Shown here: piece by piece, positions 36,754-45,372 of the stretch
Layout of the letters: each line of letters begins with the position of its first letter
How positions within the stretch are numbered: position 1 is the stretch's first letter
DNA from: Anoxybacteroides rupiense
Lineage (GTDB): Bacteria; Bacillota; Bacilli; Bacillales; Anoxybacillaceae
Direction: 5' to 3'
DNA length: 64,000 nt
NCBI RefSeq assembly: GCF_014196195.1
Contig: NZ_JACIDF010000003.1
Coordinates: 124,001-188,000 of the forward strand
Position numbers and translations under genes: made by a program
The notes under the pieces: generated by a model
Told to the model about the DNA's origin: nothing
The model's database searches: none
The model's input: the letters and a program-made list of their open reading frames with translations, nothing else

Positions 36754-39387
36754 TTGCGAAAAAAACTTGTACTCATTGACGGCAATAGCATCGCGTATCG
36801 TGCGTTTTTCGCATTGCCGCTTTTACATAATGAAAAAGGCATCCATACGAATGCTGTCTATGGATTTACGATGATGCTGATGAAAATTTTGGAGGAAGAA
36901 AAGCCGACACACATGCTTGTCGCTTTTGATGCTGGAAAAACCACTTTTCGCCATGAAACTTTTCAAGATTATAAAGGTGGAAGGCAAAAAACTCCACCGG
37001 AGCTATCCGAGCAATTCCCGCTTTTGCGTGAGTTGCTAGATGCCTATCAAATTCGCTCGTACGAGCTTGATAACTACGAGGCAGACGACATTATCGGCAC
37101 GCTTTGCACAAAAGCAGAGCAAGAAGGATTTGAAATTAAGGTGATTTCAGGCGACCGCGATTTAACACAACTTGCTTCTGAGCATGTAACCGTTGCGATT
37201 ACTCGCAAAGGAATTACGGATGTGGAACCGTATACGCCAGAAACGATTCAAGAGAAATATGGGCTTACTCCACCGCAAATTGTTGATTTAAAAGGTCTTA
37301 TGGGAGATGCATCGGACAATATTCCAGGAGTGCCGGGTGTTGGTGAAAAAACAGCGTTAAAATTGCTGAAGGAATTTGGCACTGTTGAGCGGCTTTTAGA
37401 ATCCATTGAACAGGTCAGCGGGAACAAGCTGAAAGAAAATCTCAAAGAAAATCGCGAACTGGCGCTTCTTAGCAAGCAGTTAGCCGCCATCTTGCGCGAT
37501 GCTCCGCTTGAAATCACATTAGAAGATACGAAATATACAGGCTACAATCTTGATAAGGTGATCGCTTTATTTAAAGAGCTTGGATTTAATTCCTTGCTAG
37601 GGAAGCTGGAACAGAATGAAGACCCGGATGTTCAGACAGAGTTAGCGAACATTGATTATGAAACGGTTGAGGAAGTGGACGAGACCATGCTGGCGGACGA
37701 AGCGGCACTGATTGTGGAGGTGCTTGAAGCAAACTATCACAAAGCGCCGATTCTTGGTTTTGCATTGGCCAGTGAAAAGAAACCCCTGTTTATTCCGACC
37801 GATGTCGCCTTATCATCGCCCATTTTTAAGGCTTGGCTTGAGGATGAGAAAAAGAAGAAAAGCGTATTTGATGCTAAAAGAGCGCTTGTCGCTTTAAAAT
37901 GGCAAGGCATTGAAATGAGAGGGATCGATTTTGATTTGCTCATTGCTTCGTACCTTTTAAATCCTTCACATTCAACCGACGATGTCGCTTCTGTAGCTAA
38001 AACTAAGCAATATACAGAAGTACAGCCGGATGAAGCGGTATATGGAAAAGGTGCGAAACAGGCAATCCCTGATAAAAAAAGCTTAGCTGACCATCTCGTT
38101 CGCAAAGCCGTAGCGATTCGAGCCTTAAAACGAGAATTCGTTGCTGATCTCAAAGCAAACGAGCAATATTTGTTATTTACTGAACTCGAATTGCCGTTGA
38201 CGCTCATTTTAGCAGAAATGGAATTCACCGGGGTCAAAGTGGATGTCCAAAGGCTGCGTAATATGGGAGAAGAGCTTAACGAGCAGTTGAAGATGATCGA
38301 GCAAGACATTTACCAATCTGCGGGGCAAGAATTTAATATTAATTCGCCAAAACAACTGGGAGTAGTGTTATTTGAAAAATTGCAGCTGCCGGTTATCAAA
38401 AAAACAAAAACAGGCTATTCCACTTCTGCCGATGTATTAGAAAAGCTGGCTCCTTACCATGAAATTGTGGAGAAAATTCTTCATTACCGCCAGCTTGGAA
38501 AGCTGTATTCTACTTATGTAGAGGGATTACTAAAAGTAGTGCATCAGGATACAAATAAGGTGCATACCATCTTTAACCAAGCGCTGACCCAAACCGGACG
38601 TCTCAGCTCGACAGAACCGAACTTGCAAAATATTCCGATCCGTCTGGAAGAAGGACGAAAAATTCGTCAGGCGTTTATTCCATCAGAACCGGATTGGGTG
38701 ATTTTTGCGGCTGATTATTCACAAATTGAGCTGCGCGTTCTTGCACATATCGCCAATGATCAAAATTTAATTGAAGCGTTTCGCAATGATCTTGATATTC
38801 ATACAAAAACAGCCATGGATATTTTTCATGTAAGTGAAGAAAAAGTGACATCACAAATGCGCCGCCAAGCAAAGGCTGTTAATTTTGGCATTGTATACGG
38901 TATTAGCGATTACGGTTTATCGCAAAACTTGAATATTTCAAGAAAGGAAGCAGCGCAATTTATTGAACGGTATTTTGCAAGCTTTCCTGGAGTTAAGCAA
39001 TACATGGAGGATATTGTTCGCTATGCCAAACAAACAGGTTATGTGACTACGCTGTTGCATCGCCGTCGCTATTTGCCGGATATTACGAGCCGGAATTTTA
39101 ATCTGCGCAGTTTTGCCGAACGAACAGCGATGAATACGCCGATTCAAGGAAGTGCGGCCGATATTATAAAAAAAGCGATGATTGATTTAGCTGAGCGGTT
39201 GAAGCAGGAGGAGCTGCAAGCGCGAATTTTGCTGCAGGTGCACGATGAGCTAATTTTAGAAGCGCCGAAATCAGAGATTGAGCGGCTGAAGCAGCTTGTT
39301 CCGGAAGTGATGGAACAGGCCATTGAACTGCGTGTGCCGCTGAAAGTCGATTACCATTTTGGACTGACTTGGTATGATGCGAAATAG
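36754..39387 (+). CDS. polA: DNA polymerase I
   Basis: A-family polymerase of 877 residues for Okazaki fragment processing and repair, close to the Bst enzyme. Residues about 1-295 are the 5' nuclease (DGNSIAYRAFFALP, ISGDRDLTQL, LMGDASDNIPGVPGVGEKTA). Residues about 300-465 occupy the 3'-5' exonuclease fold but the metal-binding DxE motif is absent (the region reads ALIVEVLEANYHKAP), so proofreading should be lost. The polymerase domain has DYSQIELRVLAH (motif A), RRQAKAVNFGIVYG (O helix) and QVHDELILE (motif C). TTG start with GAGGAGGGACTCAT upstream. It is the first gene of polA-mutM-coaE. Confidence 0.96.
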   Translation: MRKKLVLIDGNSIAYRAFFALPLLHNEKGIHTNAVYGFTMMLMKILEEEKPTHMLVAFDAGKTTFRHETFQDYKGGRQKTPPELSEQFPLLRELLDAYQIRSYELDNYEADDIIGTLCTKAEQEGFEIKVISGDRDLTQLASEHVTVAITRKGITDVEPYTPETIQEKYGLTPPQIVDLKGLMGDASDNIPGVPGVGEKTALKLLKEFGTVERLLESIEQVSGNKLKENLKENRELALLSKQLAAILRDAPLEITLEDTKYTGYNLDKVIALFKELGFNSLLGKLEQNEDPDVQTELANIDYETVEEVDETMLADEAALIVEVLEANYHKAPILGFALASEKKPLFIPTDVALSSPIFKAWLEDEKKKKSVFDAKRALVALKWQGIEMRGIDFDLLIASYLLNPSHSTDDVASVAKTKQYTEVQPDEAVYGKGAKQAIPDKKSLADHLVRKAVAIRALKREFVADLKANEQYLLFTELELPLTLILAEMEFTGVKVDVQRLRNMGEELNEQLKMIEQDIYQSAGQEFNINSPKQLGVVLFEKLQLPVIKKTKTGYSTSADVLEKLAPYHEIVEKILHYRQLGKLYSTYVEGLLKVVHQDTNKVHTIFNQALTQTGRLSSTEPNLQNIPIRLEEGRKIRQAFIPSEPDWVIFAADYSQIELRVLAHIANDQNLIEAFRNDLDIHTKTAMDIFHVSEEKVTSQMRRQAKAVNFGIVYGISDYGLSQNLNISRKEAAQFIERYFASFPGVKQYMEDIVRYAKQTGYVTTLLHRRRYLPDITSRNFNLRSFAERTAMNTPIQGSAADIIKKAMIDLAERLKQEELQARILLQVHDELILEAPKSEIERLKQLVPEVMEQAIELRVPLKVDYHFGLTWYDAK

Positions 39388-39402
39388 AGAGAGGGATCAG
39401 CA

Positions 39403-40227
39403 ATGCCGGAACTTCCAGAGGTCGAAACAGTCAAGCGGACATTGATTCCATTGACTGTTGGTAAAACGATTCAAGATGTTAAAGTGTTTTGGCCCAATAT
39501 CATTAAGCGACCTGCCGATATCGGTATGTTTGTCCAAACGTTACAAGGGCAGACGATTCATCAGATTGATCGTCGTGGAAAATTTTTAAAATTTTTATTG
39601 GATGAATATGTGCTTGTTTCTCATTTGCGTATGGAGGGTCGCTATTTGTTGCAAACAACAGGTGTGCCGCTTGAGCCGCACACACATGTTATTTTTGAGT
39701 TTACCGATGGAACAGAACTGAGATATCGCGATGTACGAAAGTTTGGGACGATGCATTTGTTCCAAACGGGAGAGGAAGAGCGGCATTCTCCGCTGCTCCA
39801 ATTGGGGCCTGAGCCATTCTCCCCATCGTTTACACCGGATTTTTTGGCGGGAAAGCTGCAAAAAACAGCTCGAAAGATTAAAAGCGCCCTCTTAGATCAA
39901 ACCATTGTCGTTGGACTCGGTAACATTTATGTCGATGAAGTACTGTTTCGCTCTAGCATTCATCCAGAACGAAAGGCTTCTTCATTAACGGACGAAGAGA
40001 TGAAACGCCTTCATGGGGAGATTGTGGCGACGCTCCGTGAAGCCATTGAAAAAGGAGGAAGCACGGTTCGAACATATGTGAATACACAAGGAGAAAGCGG
40101 CACTTTCCAGCTGCAGCTGTTTGTTTATGGTCGCAAAGGGGAACCGTGCAGACGATGCGGCCATGCCATTCAGAAAACAACGATTGGCGGCCGCGGTACC
40201 CATTATTGCGAACAATGCCAGCATTGA
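39403..40227 (+). CDS. mutM: Formamidopyrimidine-DNA glycosylase
   Basis: Base-excision repair enzyme that removes 8-oxoguanine and formamidopyrimidines and nicks the abasic site. The 274-residue length fits. The mature N terminus PELPEVETV carries the catalytic Pro1/Glu2 after Met removal. A Lys in RRGKFLKF near 60, the helix-two-turn-helix GLGNIYVDEVLF near 172, and a C-terminal zinc finger (CRRCG then CEQCQ, about 247-270) are present. ATG start with GAGAGAGGG upstream, 15 bp after polA. It is followed within 20 bases by coaE. Confidence 0.97.
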   Translation: MPELPEVETVKRTLIPLTVGKTIQDVKVFWPNIIKRPADIGMFVQTLQGQTIHQIDRRGKFLKFLLDEYVLVSHLRMEGRYLLQTTGVPLEPHTHVIFEFTDGTELRYRDVRKFGTMHLFQTGEEERHSPLLQLGPEPFSPSFTPDFLAGKLQKTARKIKSALLDQTIVVGLGNIYVDEVLFRSSIHPERKASSLTDEEMKRLHGEIVATLREAIEKGGSTVRTYVNTQGESGTFQLQLFVYGRKGEPCRRCGHAIQKTTIGGRGTHYCEQCQH

Positions 40228-40245
40228 ATGGGGAGGGGGAGGAAA

Positions 40246-40845
40246 GTGGCATTAACGATCGGATTGACAGGAGGAATTGCGAGCGGAAAAAGTACGATAT
40301 CGCACATGCTCAAGGAATTTGGCATTCCAGTGGTGGATGCCGATCTTATTGCCAGAGAAGTCGTCCGGGTTGGTGAAGAAGCCTATAAGCAAATTGTCAA
40401 GGAATTTGGAAGCGAAATTCTTCAAGAAAATGGAGAAATTAACCGTACGAAACTTGGAGCCATCGTATTCCACCATGAGGAAAAAAGAAAACGGTTGAAT
40501 GAAATTGTTCATCCAGCTGTCAGGAAAAAAATGCTCGAACAAAAAGAAGCATTTCTTCGTAATGGTGCTAACACTGTTGTTTTAGATATTCCGCTCTTAA
40601 TAGAGAGTCAGCTCTTTCATCTTGTAGATAAAATGATCGTGGTCTATGTAGACGAAGCGATTCAACTGGAGCGGTTAATAAAGAGAAATGGCTTAGCTAA
40701 AGAAGACGCCGTAGCGCGCATTCGGGCGCAAATGCCGCTCAGCGACAAAAAAAGCTATGCTGATGCGGTCATTGATAATAATGGAACCATTGAAAGAACA
40801 CGTGAACAACTGCTTTATATTTTAAAAATGTGGAACGTCCTGTAA
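40246..40845 (+). CDS. coaE: Dephospho-CoA kinase
   Basis: Last step of coenzyme A synthesis, phosphorylating dephospho-CoA at the ribose 3'-OH. The 199-residue P-loop kinase starts ALTIGLTGGIASGKSTI, with the Walker A GGIASGKS at residues 8-15. It also shows DADLIAREV near 33, HPAVRKKM near 90, the lid-like DIPLLIES near 112 and RIRAQMPLSDK near 158. GTG start preceded by GGGAGGGGGAGGAAA; the ATG 18 bases earlier lies before this site. A terminator overlaps the stop, ending the polA-mutM-coaE unit. Confidence 0.95.
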   Translation: MALTIGLTGGIASGKSTISHMLKEFGIPVVDADLIAREVVRVGEEAYKQIVKEFGSEILQENGEINRTKLGAIVFHHEEKRKRLNEIVHPAVRKKMLEQKEAFLRNGANTVVLDIPLLIESQLFHLVDKMIVVYVDEAIQLERLIKRNGLAKEDAVARIRAQMPLSDKKSYADAVIDNNGTIERTREQLLYILKMWNVL

Positions 40846-40870
40846 AAACAGGACGCCTTTTTTTATTTTT
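40834..40870 (+). terminator. Terminator after coaE
   Basis: ACGTCCTG pairs with CAGGACGC-type arm CAGGACG around TAAAAA, followed by CCTTTTTTT. The left arm includes the final coaE codons. Confidence 0.9.
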
Positions 40871-40884
40871 TACATGATTTACTC

Positions 40885-40945
40885 TATACAAAAAACAAAT
40901 ATATGCTATACTAATTATACGAAAGAAGATAATTAGTATAACATA
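40885..40945 (+). promoter_or_regulatory. gapB promoter with paired CcpN-like boxes
   Basis: A likely promoter is TATACA (40885-40890), 16 bases, TATACT (40907-40912). TATGCTATACT (40902-40912) covers the -10 and matches the CcpN consensus TRTGHYATAYW as I recall it. A second match, TATGTTATACT, is on the minus strand at 40935-40945. The two lie in a 17-base near-perfect inverted repeat. In B. subtilis CcpN represses gapB and pckA during glycolysis. Confidence 0.65.
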
Positions 40946-40966
40946 TATTTAAGGGGAGAAAATTCA

Positions 40967-41995
40967 ATGAAAGCAAAAGTAGCGATTAATGGGTTTGGAA
41001 GAATCGGAAGAATGGTATTCCGAAACGCTATCGATGCGGAAAACTTTGAAATCGTTGCGATTAATGCGAGCTATCCAGCTGAAACGTTAGCTCATTTAAT
41101 AAAATATGATTCCAACCATGGAAAGTTTGCGGGAGAAGTAGTGGCGTTAGAGGATGGGCTTCTTGTGAATGGGAAAAAAGTACAATTATTAAATTCCCGT
41201 GACCCGAAAGAGCTTCCATGGAAAGAATTAGATATTGATATTGTGATTGAAGCGACCGGAAAGTTCAATTCCAAGGAAAAAGCAAGTCTGCATCTAGAGG
41301 CAGGTGCGAAACGTGTCATTTTAACTGCGCCTGGAAAAAATGAGGATATTACGATTGTAATGGGCGTCAATGAAGAGATGCTTGATATTGCCCAGCATTT
41401 TATCATTTCTAATGCTTCGTGCACAACAAACTGTTTAGCGCCAGTCGTTAAAGTGCTAGATGAAGCGTTTGGCATTGAAAATGGCTTAATGACAACCGTT
41501 CATGCTTATACGAATGACCAAAAAAATATTGACAATCCTCATAAAGATTTACGACGCGCCCGTTCTTGCGCGCAATCCATTATTCCAACAACAACAGGTG
41601 CGGCGAAAGCTCTTGCATTAGTATTGCCTCACTTAAAAGGAAAATTGCACGGAATGGCTCTTCGCGTTCCGACACCAAATGTATCATTAGTCGATCTGGT
41701 TGTAGACGTAAAAACAGACGTAACGGTTGAAGCTGTAAATGAAGCATTGATTAACGCAGCTCACGGTCCGCTAAAAGGGATTCTTGATTTTACAACAGAG
41801 CCGCTTGTTTCTATTGATTTTAACACCAATCCTCATTCGGCCATTATCGATGGCTTGTCAACGATGGTAATGGAAGGACGCAAGGTAAAAGTATTGGCAT
41901 GGTATGACAATGAATGGGGCTATTCTTGCCGCGTTGTTGATTTAACGAATTTAGTGGCGAGTAAAATGATGGAAAATTTGCAAGTGAACGCATAA
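40967..41995 (+). CDS. gapB: Glyceraldehyde-3-phosphate dehydrogenase GapB
   Basis: Gluconeogenic, NADP-preferring GAPDH of 342 residues that makes glyceraldehyde 3-phosphate from 1,3-bisphosphoglycerate. The Rossmann NGFGRIGRMVFR is at residues 8-19 and the active site SNASCTTNCLAP near 150 has the catalytic Cys. As in GapB, the residues after the second strand read INASYPAETLAHL instead of the Asp-containing NAD-type sequence. Location between coaE and speD matches B. subtilis gapB-speD. ATG start with AAGGGGAG upstream. Paired CcpN-like boxes in the promoter predict repression on glucose. Confidence 0.95.
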   Translation: MKAKVAINGFGRIGRMVFRNAIDAENFEIVAINASYPAETLAHLIKYDSNHGKFAGEVVALEDGLLVNGKKVQLLNSRDPKELPWKELDIDIVIEATGKFNSKEKASLHLEAGAKRVILTAPGKNEDITIVMGVNEEMLDIAQHFIISNASCTTNCLAPVVKVLDEAFGIENGLMTTVHAYTNDQKNIDNPHKDLRRARSCAQSIIPTTTGAAKALALVLPHLKGKLHGMALRVPTPNVSLVDLVVDVKTDVTVEAVNEALINAAHGPLKGILDFTTEPLVSIDFNTNPHSAIIDGLSTMVMEGRKVKVLAWYDNEWGYSCRVVDLTNLVASKMMENLQVNA

Positions 41996-41999
41996 ATGT

Positions 42000-42032
42000 A
42001 AAAAGCGCTGACTATGGTTCAGCGCTTTTTAT
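42000..42032 (+). terminator. Terminator after gapB
   Basis: AAAAAGCGCTGA pairs with TTCAGCGCTTTTT around CTATGG. The following 42033-42333 contains no gene or site that I recognise. Confidence 0.93.
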
Positions 42033-42333
42033 TATATAGACATCTATGACAAAAAAATGTTGACGCCATTGTAAAGTTGAAAATCCTCCTTATTTCAATG
42101 GATGGAGAATTTTTAGGACAGAGATGTCACTTGGTCTGTTCAACCTTTGCATGGGGACGGGGTTCAATGATCGATGCGCTGTCATCCCTTTGGCGTAGCC
42201 GAGGAAAGTGACCCAAGCCCTCCTGCTGTGAGTTTTGCCAGATGCCGTTCATTCATCATCGTGTATAGAGTTCAAGGACAACAAGTGAATCGATTTGATC
42301 TGACACGATAAGCATAAAAAATGAAAAAGTGTA

Positions 42334-42362
42334 TTGCAAAAAAAAAATAAACCAAGTATACT
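42334..42362 (+). promoter_or_regulatory. speD promoter
   Basis: TTGCAA (42334-42339), a 17-base A-rich spacer and TATACT (42357-42362) form a strong SigA promoter. Transcription would begin near 42369, giving a leader of about 150 bases. Confidence 0.75.
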
Positions 42363-42368
42363 ATGTTT

Positions 42369-42509
42369 CGTGAACTTCTTAAACGCACGGTAATGTGACT
42401 ACTTAAAGGGTTAGGACCTCTTTGGACTAACTTTCCCCCGTGGTAGTTATACATGCCATTTGCAAAAGAATTTCATGCTTATTTTTTTGTAAAATTTGTT
42501 AAAGGGGGA
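42369..42509 (+). ncRNA. Candidate structured leader RNA of speD
   Basis: The leader can fold as an H-type pseudoknot. CACGG (42386-42390) pairs with CCGTG (42438-42442). ACTAC (42398-42402) pairs with the adjacent GTAGT (42443-42447). Between them GTTAG/CTAAC (42410-42431) forms a hairpin with an inner CC/GG. An alternative helix, TCCCCC (42434-42439) with GGGGGA (42504-42509), would cover the speD Shine-Dalgarno. It shares bases with the pseudoknot, so the two are mutually exclusive. A T run at 42482-42488 follows a weak hairpin. I do not recognise a named riboswitch class. Ligand and function are inference only. Confidence 0.45.
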
Positions 42510-42517
42510 TGATTTAG

Positions 42518-42892
42518 ATGGACACAATGGGTCGTCACGTTATCTCAGAGTTATGGGGATGCGATTTTGATAAGTTGAATGATATGGAATTTATTGAAAA
42601 AACATTTGTTGATGCAGCACTAAAATCAGGTGCGGAAATTCGTGAGGTAGCATTTCACAAATTTGCTCCCCAAGGAGTAAGTGGTGTTGTTATTATTTCT
42701 GAATCTCATTTAACGATTCATAGTTTTCCTGAACATGGATATGCAAGCATTGATGTTTATACGTGTGGGCATTTGGACCCAACGATTGCTGCGGATTATA
42801 TCGCGGAAGCTTTAGGAGCACAAACAAGAGAAACGATTGAGCTTCCTCGTGGAATGGGTCCAATTGAAATAAAAAATGCCAAAGTTTTATAA
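42518..42892 (+). CDS. speD: S-adenosylmethionine decarboxylase proenzyme
   Basis: Prokaryotic class 1B AdoMetDC of 124 residues, supplying decarboxylated SAM for spermidine synthesis. It self-cleaves at the Glu-Ser bond in [20 protein letters not shown] (Ser about residue 63) to form the pyruvoyl cofactor; the catalytic His and Cys (YTCGHLDP near 83) are also seen. ATG start with AAAGGGGGATGATTTAG upstream. It is monocistronic, with its own promoter, a long structured leader and a strong terminator. Spermidine synthase is not in the window. Confidence 0.97.
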   Translation: MDTMGRHVISELWGCDFDKLNDMEFIEKTFVDAALKSGAEIREVAFHKFAPQGVSGVVIISESHLTIHSFPEHGYASIDVYTCGHLDPTIAADYIAEALGAQTRETIELPRGMGPIEIKNAKVL

Positions 42893-42907
42893 TGAATAAA
42901 ATGAACG

Positions 42908-42940
42908 CAAAAGAGGTGTTGCATACACCTCTTTTTTTGT
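42908..42940 (+). terminator. Terminator after speD
   Basis: AAAGAGGTGT pairs with ACACCTCTTT around TGCAT, followed by a T run. Confidence 0.94.
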
Positions 42941-43005
42941 GTTGTACATACATGGGGCACTAATGGTATCATAATGATAAAGAATAAAGCAAGGAGCGGC
43001 GATCG

Positions 43006-43404
43006 ATGAGTGTTTGGAGCAAGTTAAAATACGGATTGACCAACCATTGTGAGACAAGAGAAAATCACGAGGATGAGCAATTGCAAAGCCGCTATTACAA
43101 AACAACGGCCGCTAGTGCCATCAAAGCCGTTAAAGAATTAATCGCTTCTTCTCATGAGTACGAGATGCTTTCTATTTCTGAAGAACGAGGAGAGTTTAGC
43201 GTAGCGACTCGTCGAGGAAGAAAGGCGTTTATTGTCATTACGGTCATTTCTGTTCGCCCATTTGAAACGGCCATTGATTTTTCTGTTACAACAGACACAA
43301 AGCTTTTGCCGTTCGATTTTGGATGGAGCCGCCGCATTGTGATTGATTTATATCAAAAGATCGACCAACGTCTTCCTTATATAGGTTCTGGAATCAATGG
43401 GTGA
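43006..43404 (+). CDS. Conserved hypothetical cytosolic protein
   Basis: A 132-residue soluble protein starting MSVWSKLKYGLTNHCETRE, with ATG preceded by AAGGAGCGGCG. No membrane span or catalytic motif is visible. The central part (about residues 45-110) alternates beta-like strands, for example AFIVITVISVRPFETAIDFS, with a conserved-looking Trp-Arg (FGWSRRIVIDLYQKI) near the end. I do not recognise the family. It stands between speD and nrdR with the same orientation and only 36 bp before the nrdR start, so it may be co-transcribed with nrdR-dnaB-dnaI. Confidence 0.75.
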   Translation: MSVWSKLKYGLTNHCETRENHEDEQLQSRYYKTTAASAIKAVKELIASSHEYEMLSISEERGEFSVATRRGRKAFIVITVISVRPFETAIDFSVTTDTKLLPFDFGWSRRIVIDLYQKIDQRLPYIGSGING

Positions 43405-43440
43405 ATGAAAAGAAAAGGCTATTAAAATGGAGTGGTTCAT

Positions 43441-43902
43441 ATGAAATGTCCATCTTGCCACCATAATGGCACAAGGGTGCTTGATTCGCGACCGGTTGAT
43501 GAAGGGCGCTCCATTCGGCGCAGAAGGGAATGCGAACAGTGCCATTATCGTTTTACCACATTTGAAAAAGTAGAGGAAATGCCGCTGATTGTCGTCAAAA
43601 AGGAAGGAACGCGGGAAGAATTTAGCCGAGAGAAAATATTGCGAGGGCTCATTAAAGCGTGCGAGAAGCGGCCGGTGGCTCTAGAACAGCTGGAGCATAT
43701 TACCCAAGAGATTGAGAAAGAGCTACGCAATGGCGGAGTGGCTGAAGTGAAAAGTGAAACGATCGGCGAAATGGTGATGGAGCGACTGTCGAGTGTCGAT
43801 GAAGTAGCGTATGTTCGCTTTGCTTCCGTTTATCGGCAATTTAAAGATTTAAACGTGTTTATTGAAGAACTTAAGGAACTAATTAAAAAAGAACAGCGGT
43901 AA
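43441..43902 (+). CDS. nrdR: Transcriptional repressor NrdR
   Basis: Zinc-ribbon, ATP-cone repressor of ribonucleotide reductase genes. The 153-residue length is typical. The N-terminal zinc finger uses CPSC at residues 3-6 and CEQC near 31-34. The ATP-cone domain (about 49-139) begins [21 protein letters not shown] and ends [14 protein letters not shown] start with TGGAG upstream. A GTG three codons earlier is in frame but lies at that site. A hairpin follows directly, although dnaB and dnaI continue in the same direction. Confidence 0.96.
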   Translation: MKCPSCHHNGTRVLDSRPVDEGRSIRRRRECEQCHYRFTTFEKVEEMPLIVVKKEGTREEFSREKILRGLIKACEKRPVALEQLEHITQEIEKELRNGGVAEVKSETIGEMVMERLSSVDEVAYVRFASVYRQFKDLNVFIEELKELIKKEQR

Positions 43903-43938
43903 AGGGCTTGCTCGATCTACGGAAAAGCCCTTTTTTTA
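43902..43938 (+). terminator. Terminator after nrdR
   Basis: AAAGGGCTT pairs with AAGCCCTTT over a 15-base loop and continues into seven T residues. It lies just before the dnaB ribosome binding site, so dnaB expression needs read-through or its own promoter. Confidence 0.8.
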
Positions 43939-43961
43939 GTCTAATGGGGAAGGGCGATAGC

Positions 43962-45350
43962 ATGGAACATCATTGGAAGGAGCTTATTCCTGTTGATCGT
44001 TATATGGTGCGAAGCAATGGGATTTTACATGATTTTGATCGAAAAGTGATTACACTGTTATATCAGCCGTTAATCGGTTCACGCGCGTTCAGTCTATATA
44101 TGACCTTGTGGGGGGAGCTTGAACAGCATCTGTCGGCGGAAGAAACAACCCATCATAGCTTGATGGCGATTATGCAATGCAGTCTAAAAGAAATTTATGA
44201 CGAACGTCTAAAACTGGAAGGGATTGGATTGTTGAAAACATATGTCAACGACAAACAAGATCCGAAGCTATTTATTTACGAGCTGCAGCCCCCGCTTACG
44301 CCAGAGCAGTTTTTCACGGATAGTGTGTTCAATGTGTTTCTTTACAATCGTGTGGGGCGAAAGAAATTTCAGACCTTGAAGCAATTTTTCTCGGTGCCAG
44401 CAATTGATGAAAGTCAATTTACCGCCATTACACGATCATTTAATGATATTTTTTACTCCGTGCATCCGGAACAGATGGTTGCTGTCATGAATGAAGAAAC
44501 AAAAAAAGACTTGCATCTACCTGATGGTTATGAATATATGAGACGGAGTGCAGACACGTATGTATTAGGAGAAGAAGTATTTGACTTTGATTTATTTTTT
44601 GCAGGGCTTTCAAGGCAGATTGTGCCCAAAAGAGCCATTACCGCAAAAGTGCGCGAGGCCATTAAAAAGCTGTCCTTTTTATATGGTATTGATCCATTAG
44701 AAATGCAAAAAATTGTACTTAGTGTGATTGATCCTGCTGCACATATTGATATTGAAGCATTAAGAAAAGCGGCACGCGATTGGTATCAGTTTGAACGAGG
44801 GGAAGAGCTGCCACAGCTAAGCACGCGCGTTCAGCCGCTTACATACCGCACAATGGAGAATACGGAACCAAAAACGAAGGAAGAGCTGCTGATCAAACAG
44901 CTCGAAACGATTTCACCGCGTCAGCTGCTGATCGATATTTCAGGGGGAGCAGAGCCTTCGCTAAGCGACTTGCAGCTTATTGAAGAGATTATGTTTCAGC
45001 AAAAGCTTCTTCCTGGTGTTGTCAATGTGTTAATTTATTATGTCATGCTTCGGACAGATATGAAGCTATCAAAGGCATATGTAGAGAAAATTGCGAGCCA
45101 TTGGGCTCGGAAAAAAATTCGCACCGTTAAGGAAGCGATGGAGCTGGCGAAAAAAGAGACGAAAAAATATCAGAGCTGGGCGACCGGGAAAGAGAAAAAA
45201 ACGGTACAAAAAACGGTTCGCAAGGAAATGTTGCCTGAGTGGCTCAATATGGATTATAGTCAAAAGGAGTCTGGAACAAGCGAAGAAGTCAACCTTGAAC
45301 AGAAGCGTCGCGAACTGGAAGAACGTCTGAAAAAATACCGGAATCAGTAA
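43962..45350 (+). CDS. dnaB: Replication initiation and membrane attachment protein DnaB
   Basis: Low-GC Gram-positive DnaB (not the helicase) of 462 residues. With DnaD and DnaI it loads the DnaC helicase at oriC and at restart sites. The sequence starts MEHHWKELIPVDRYMVRSNG. Residues about 1-150 form the winged-helix N domain. A DnaB/DnaD-type helical region is around 300-410, with ISPRQLLIDISGGAEPSLSD and YYVMLRTDMKLSKAYVEKIASHWARK-type YxxxIxxxW motif. The C terminus is Lys/Glu-rich. ATG chosen because AAGGGCG precedes it; longer in-frame upstream sequence falls in the nrdR terminator. Confidence 0.93.
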   Translation: MEHHWKELIPVDRYMVRSNGILHDFDRKVITLLYQPLIGSRAFSLYMTLWGELEQHLSAEETTHHSLMAIMQCSLKEIYDERLKLEGIGLLKTYVNDKQDPKLFIYELQPPLTPEQFFTDSVFNVFLYNRVGRKKFQTLKQFFSVPAIDESQFTAITRSFNDIFYSVHPEQMVAVMNEETKKDLHLPDGYEYMRRSADTYVLGEEVFDFDLFFAGLSRQIVPKRAITAKVREAIKKLSFLYGIDPLEMQKIVLSVIDPAAHIDIEALRKAARDWYQFERGEELPQLSTRVQPLTYRTMENTEPKTKEELLIKQLETISPRQLLIDISGGAEPSLSDLQLIEEIMFQQKLLPGVVNVLIYYVMLRTDMKLSKAYVEKIASHWARKKIRTVKEAMELAKKETKKYQSWATGKEKKTVQKTVRKEMLPEWLNMDYSQKESGTSEEVNLEQKRRELEERLKKYRNQ

Positions 45351-45372
45351 ATAAAAACAGGAGGTGAGAGTG

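Noticed and set aside
37737-38309. 190-residue minus-strand frame inside polA
   Set aside because: Antisense shadow of polA with Ser-rich composition and no start signals.
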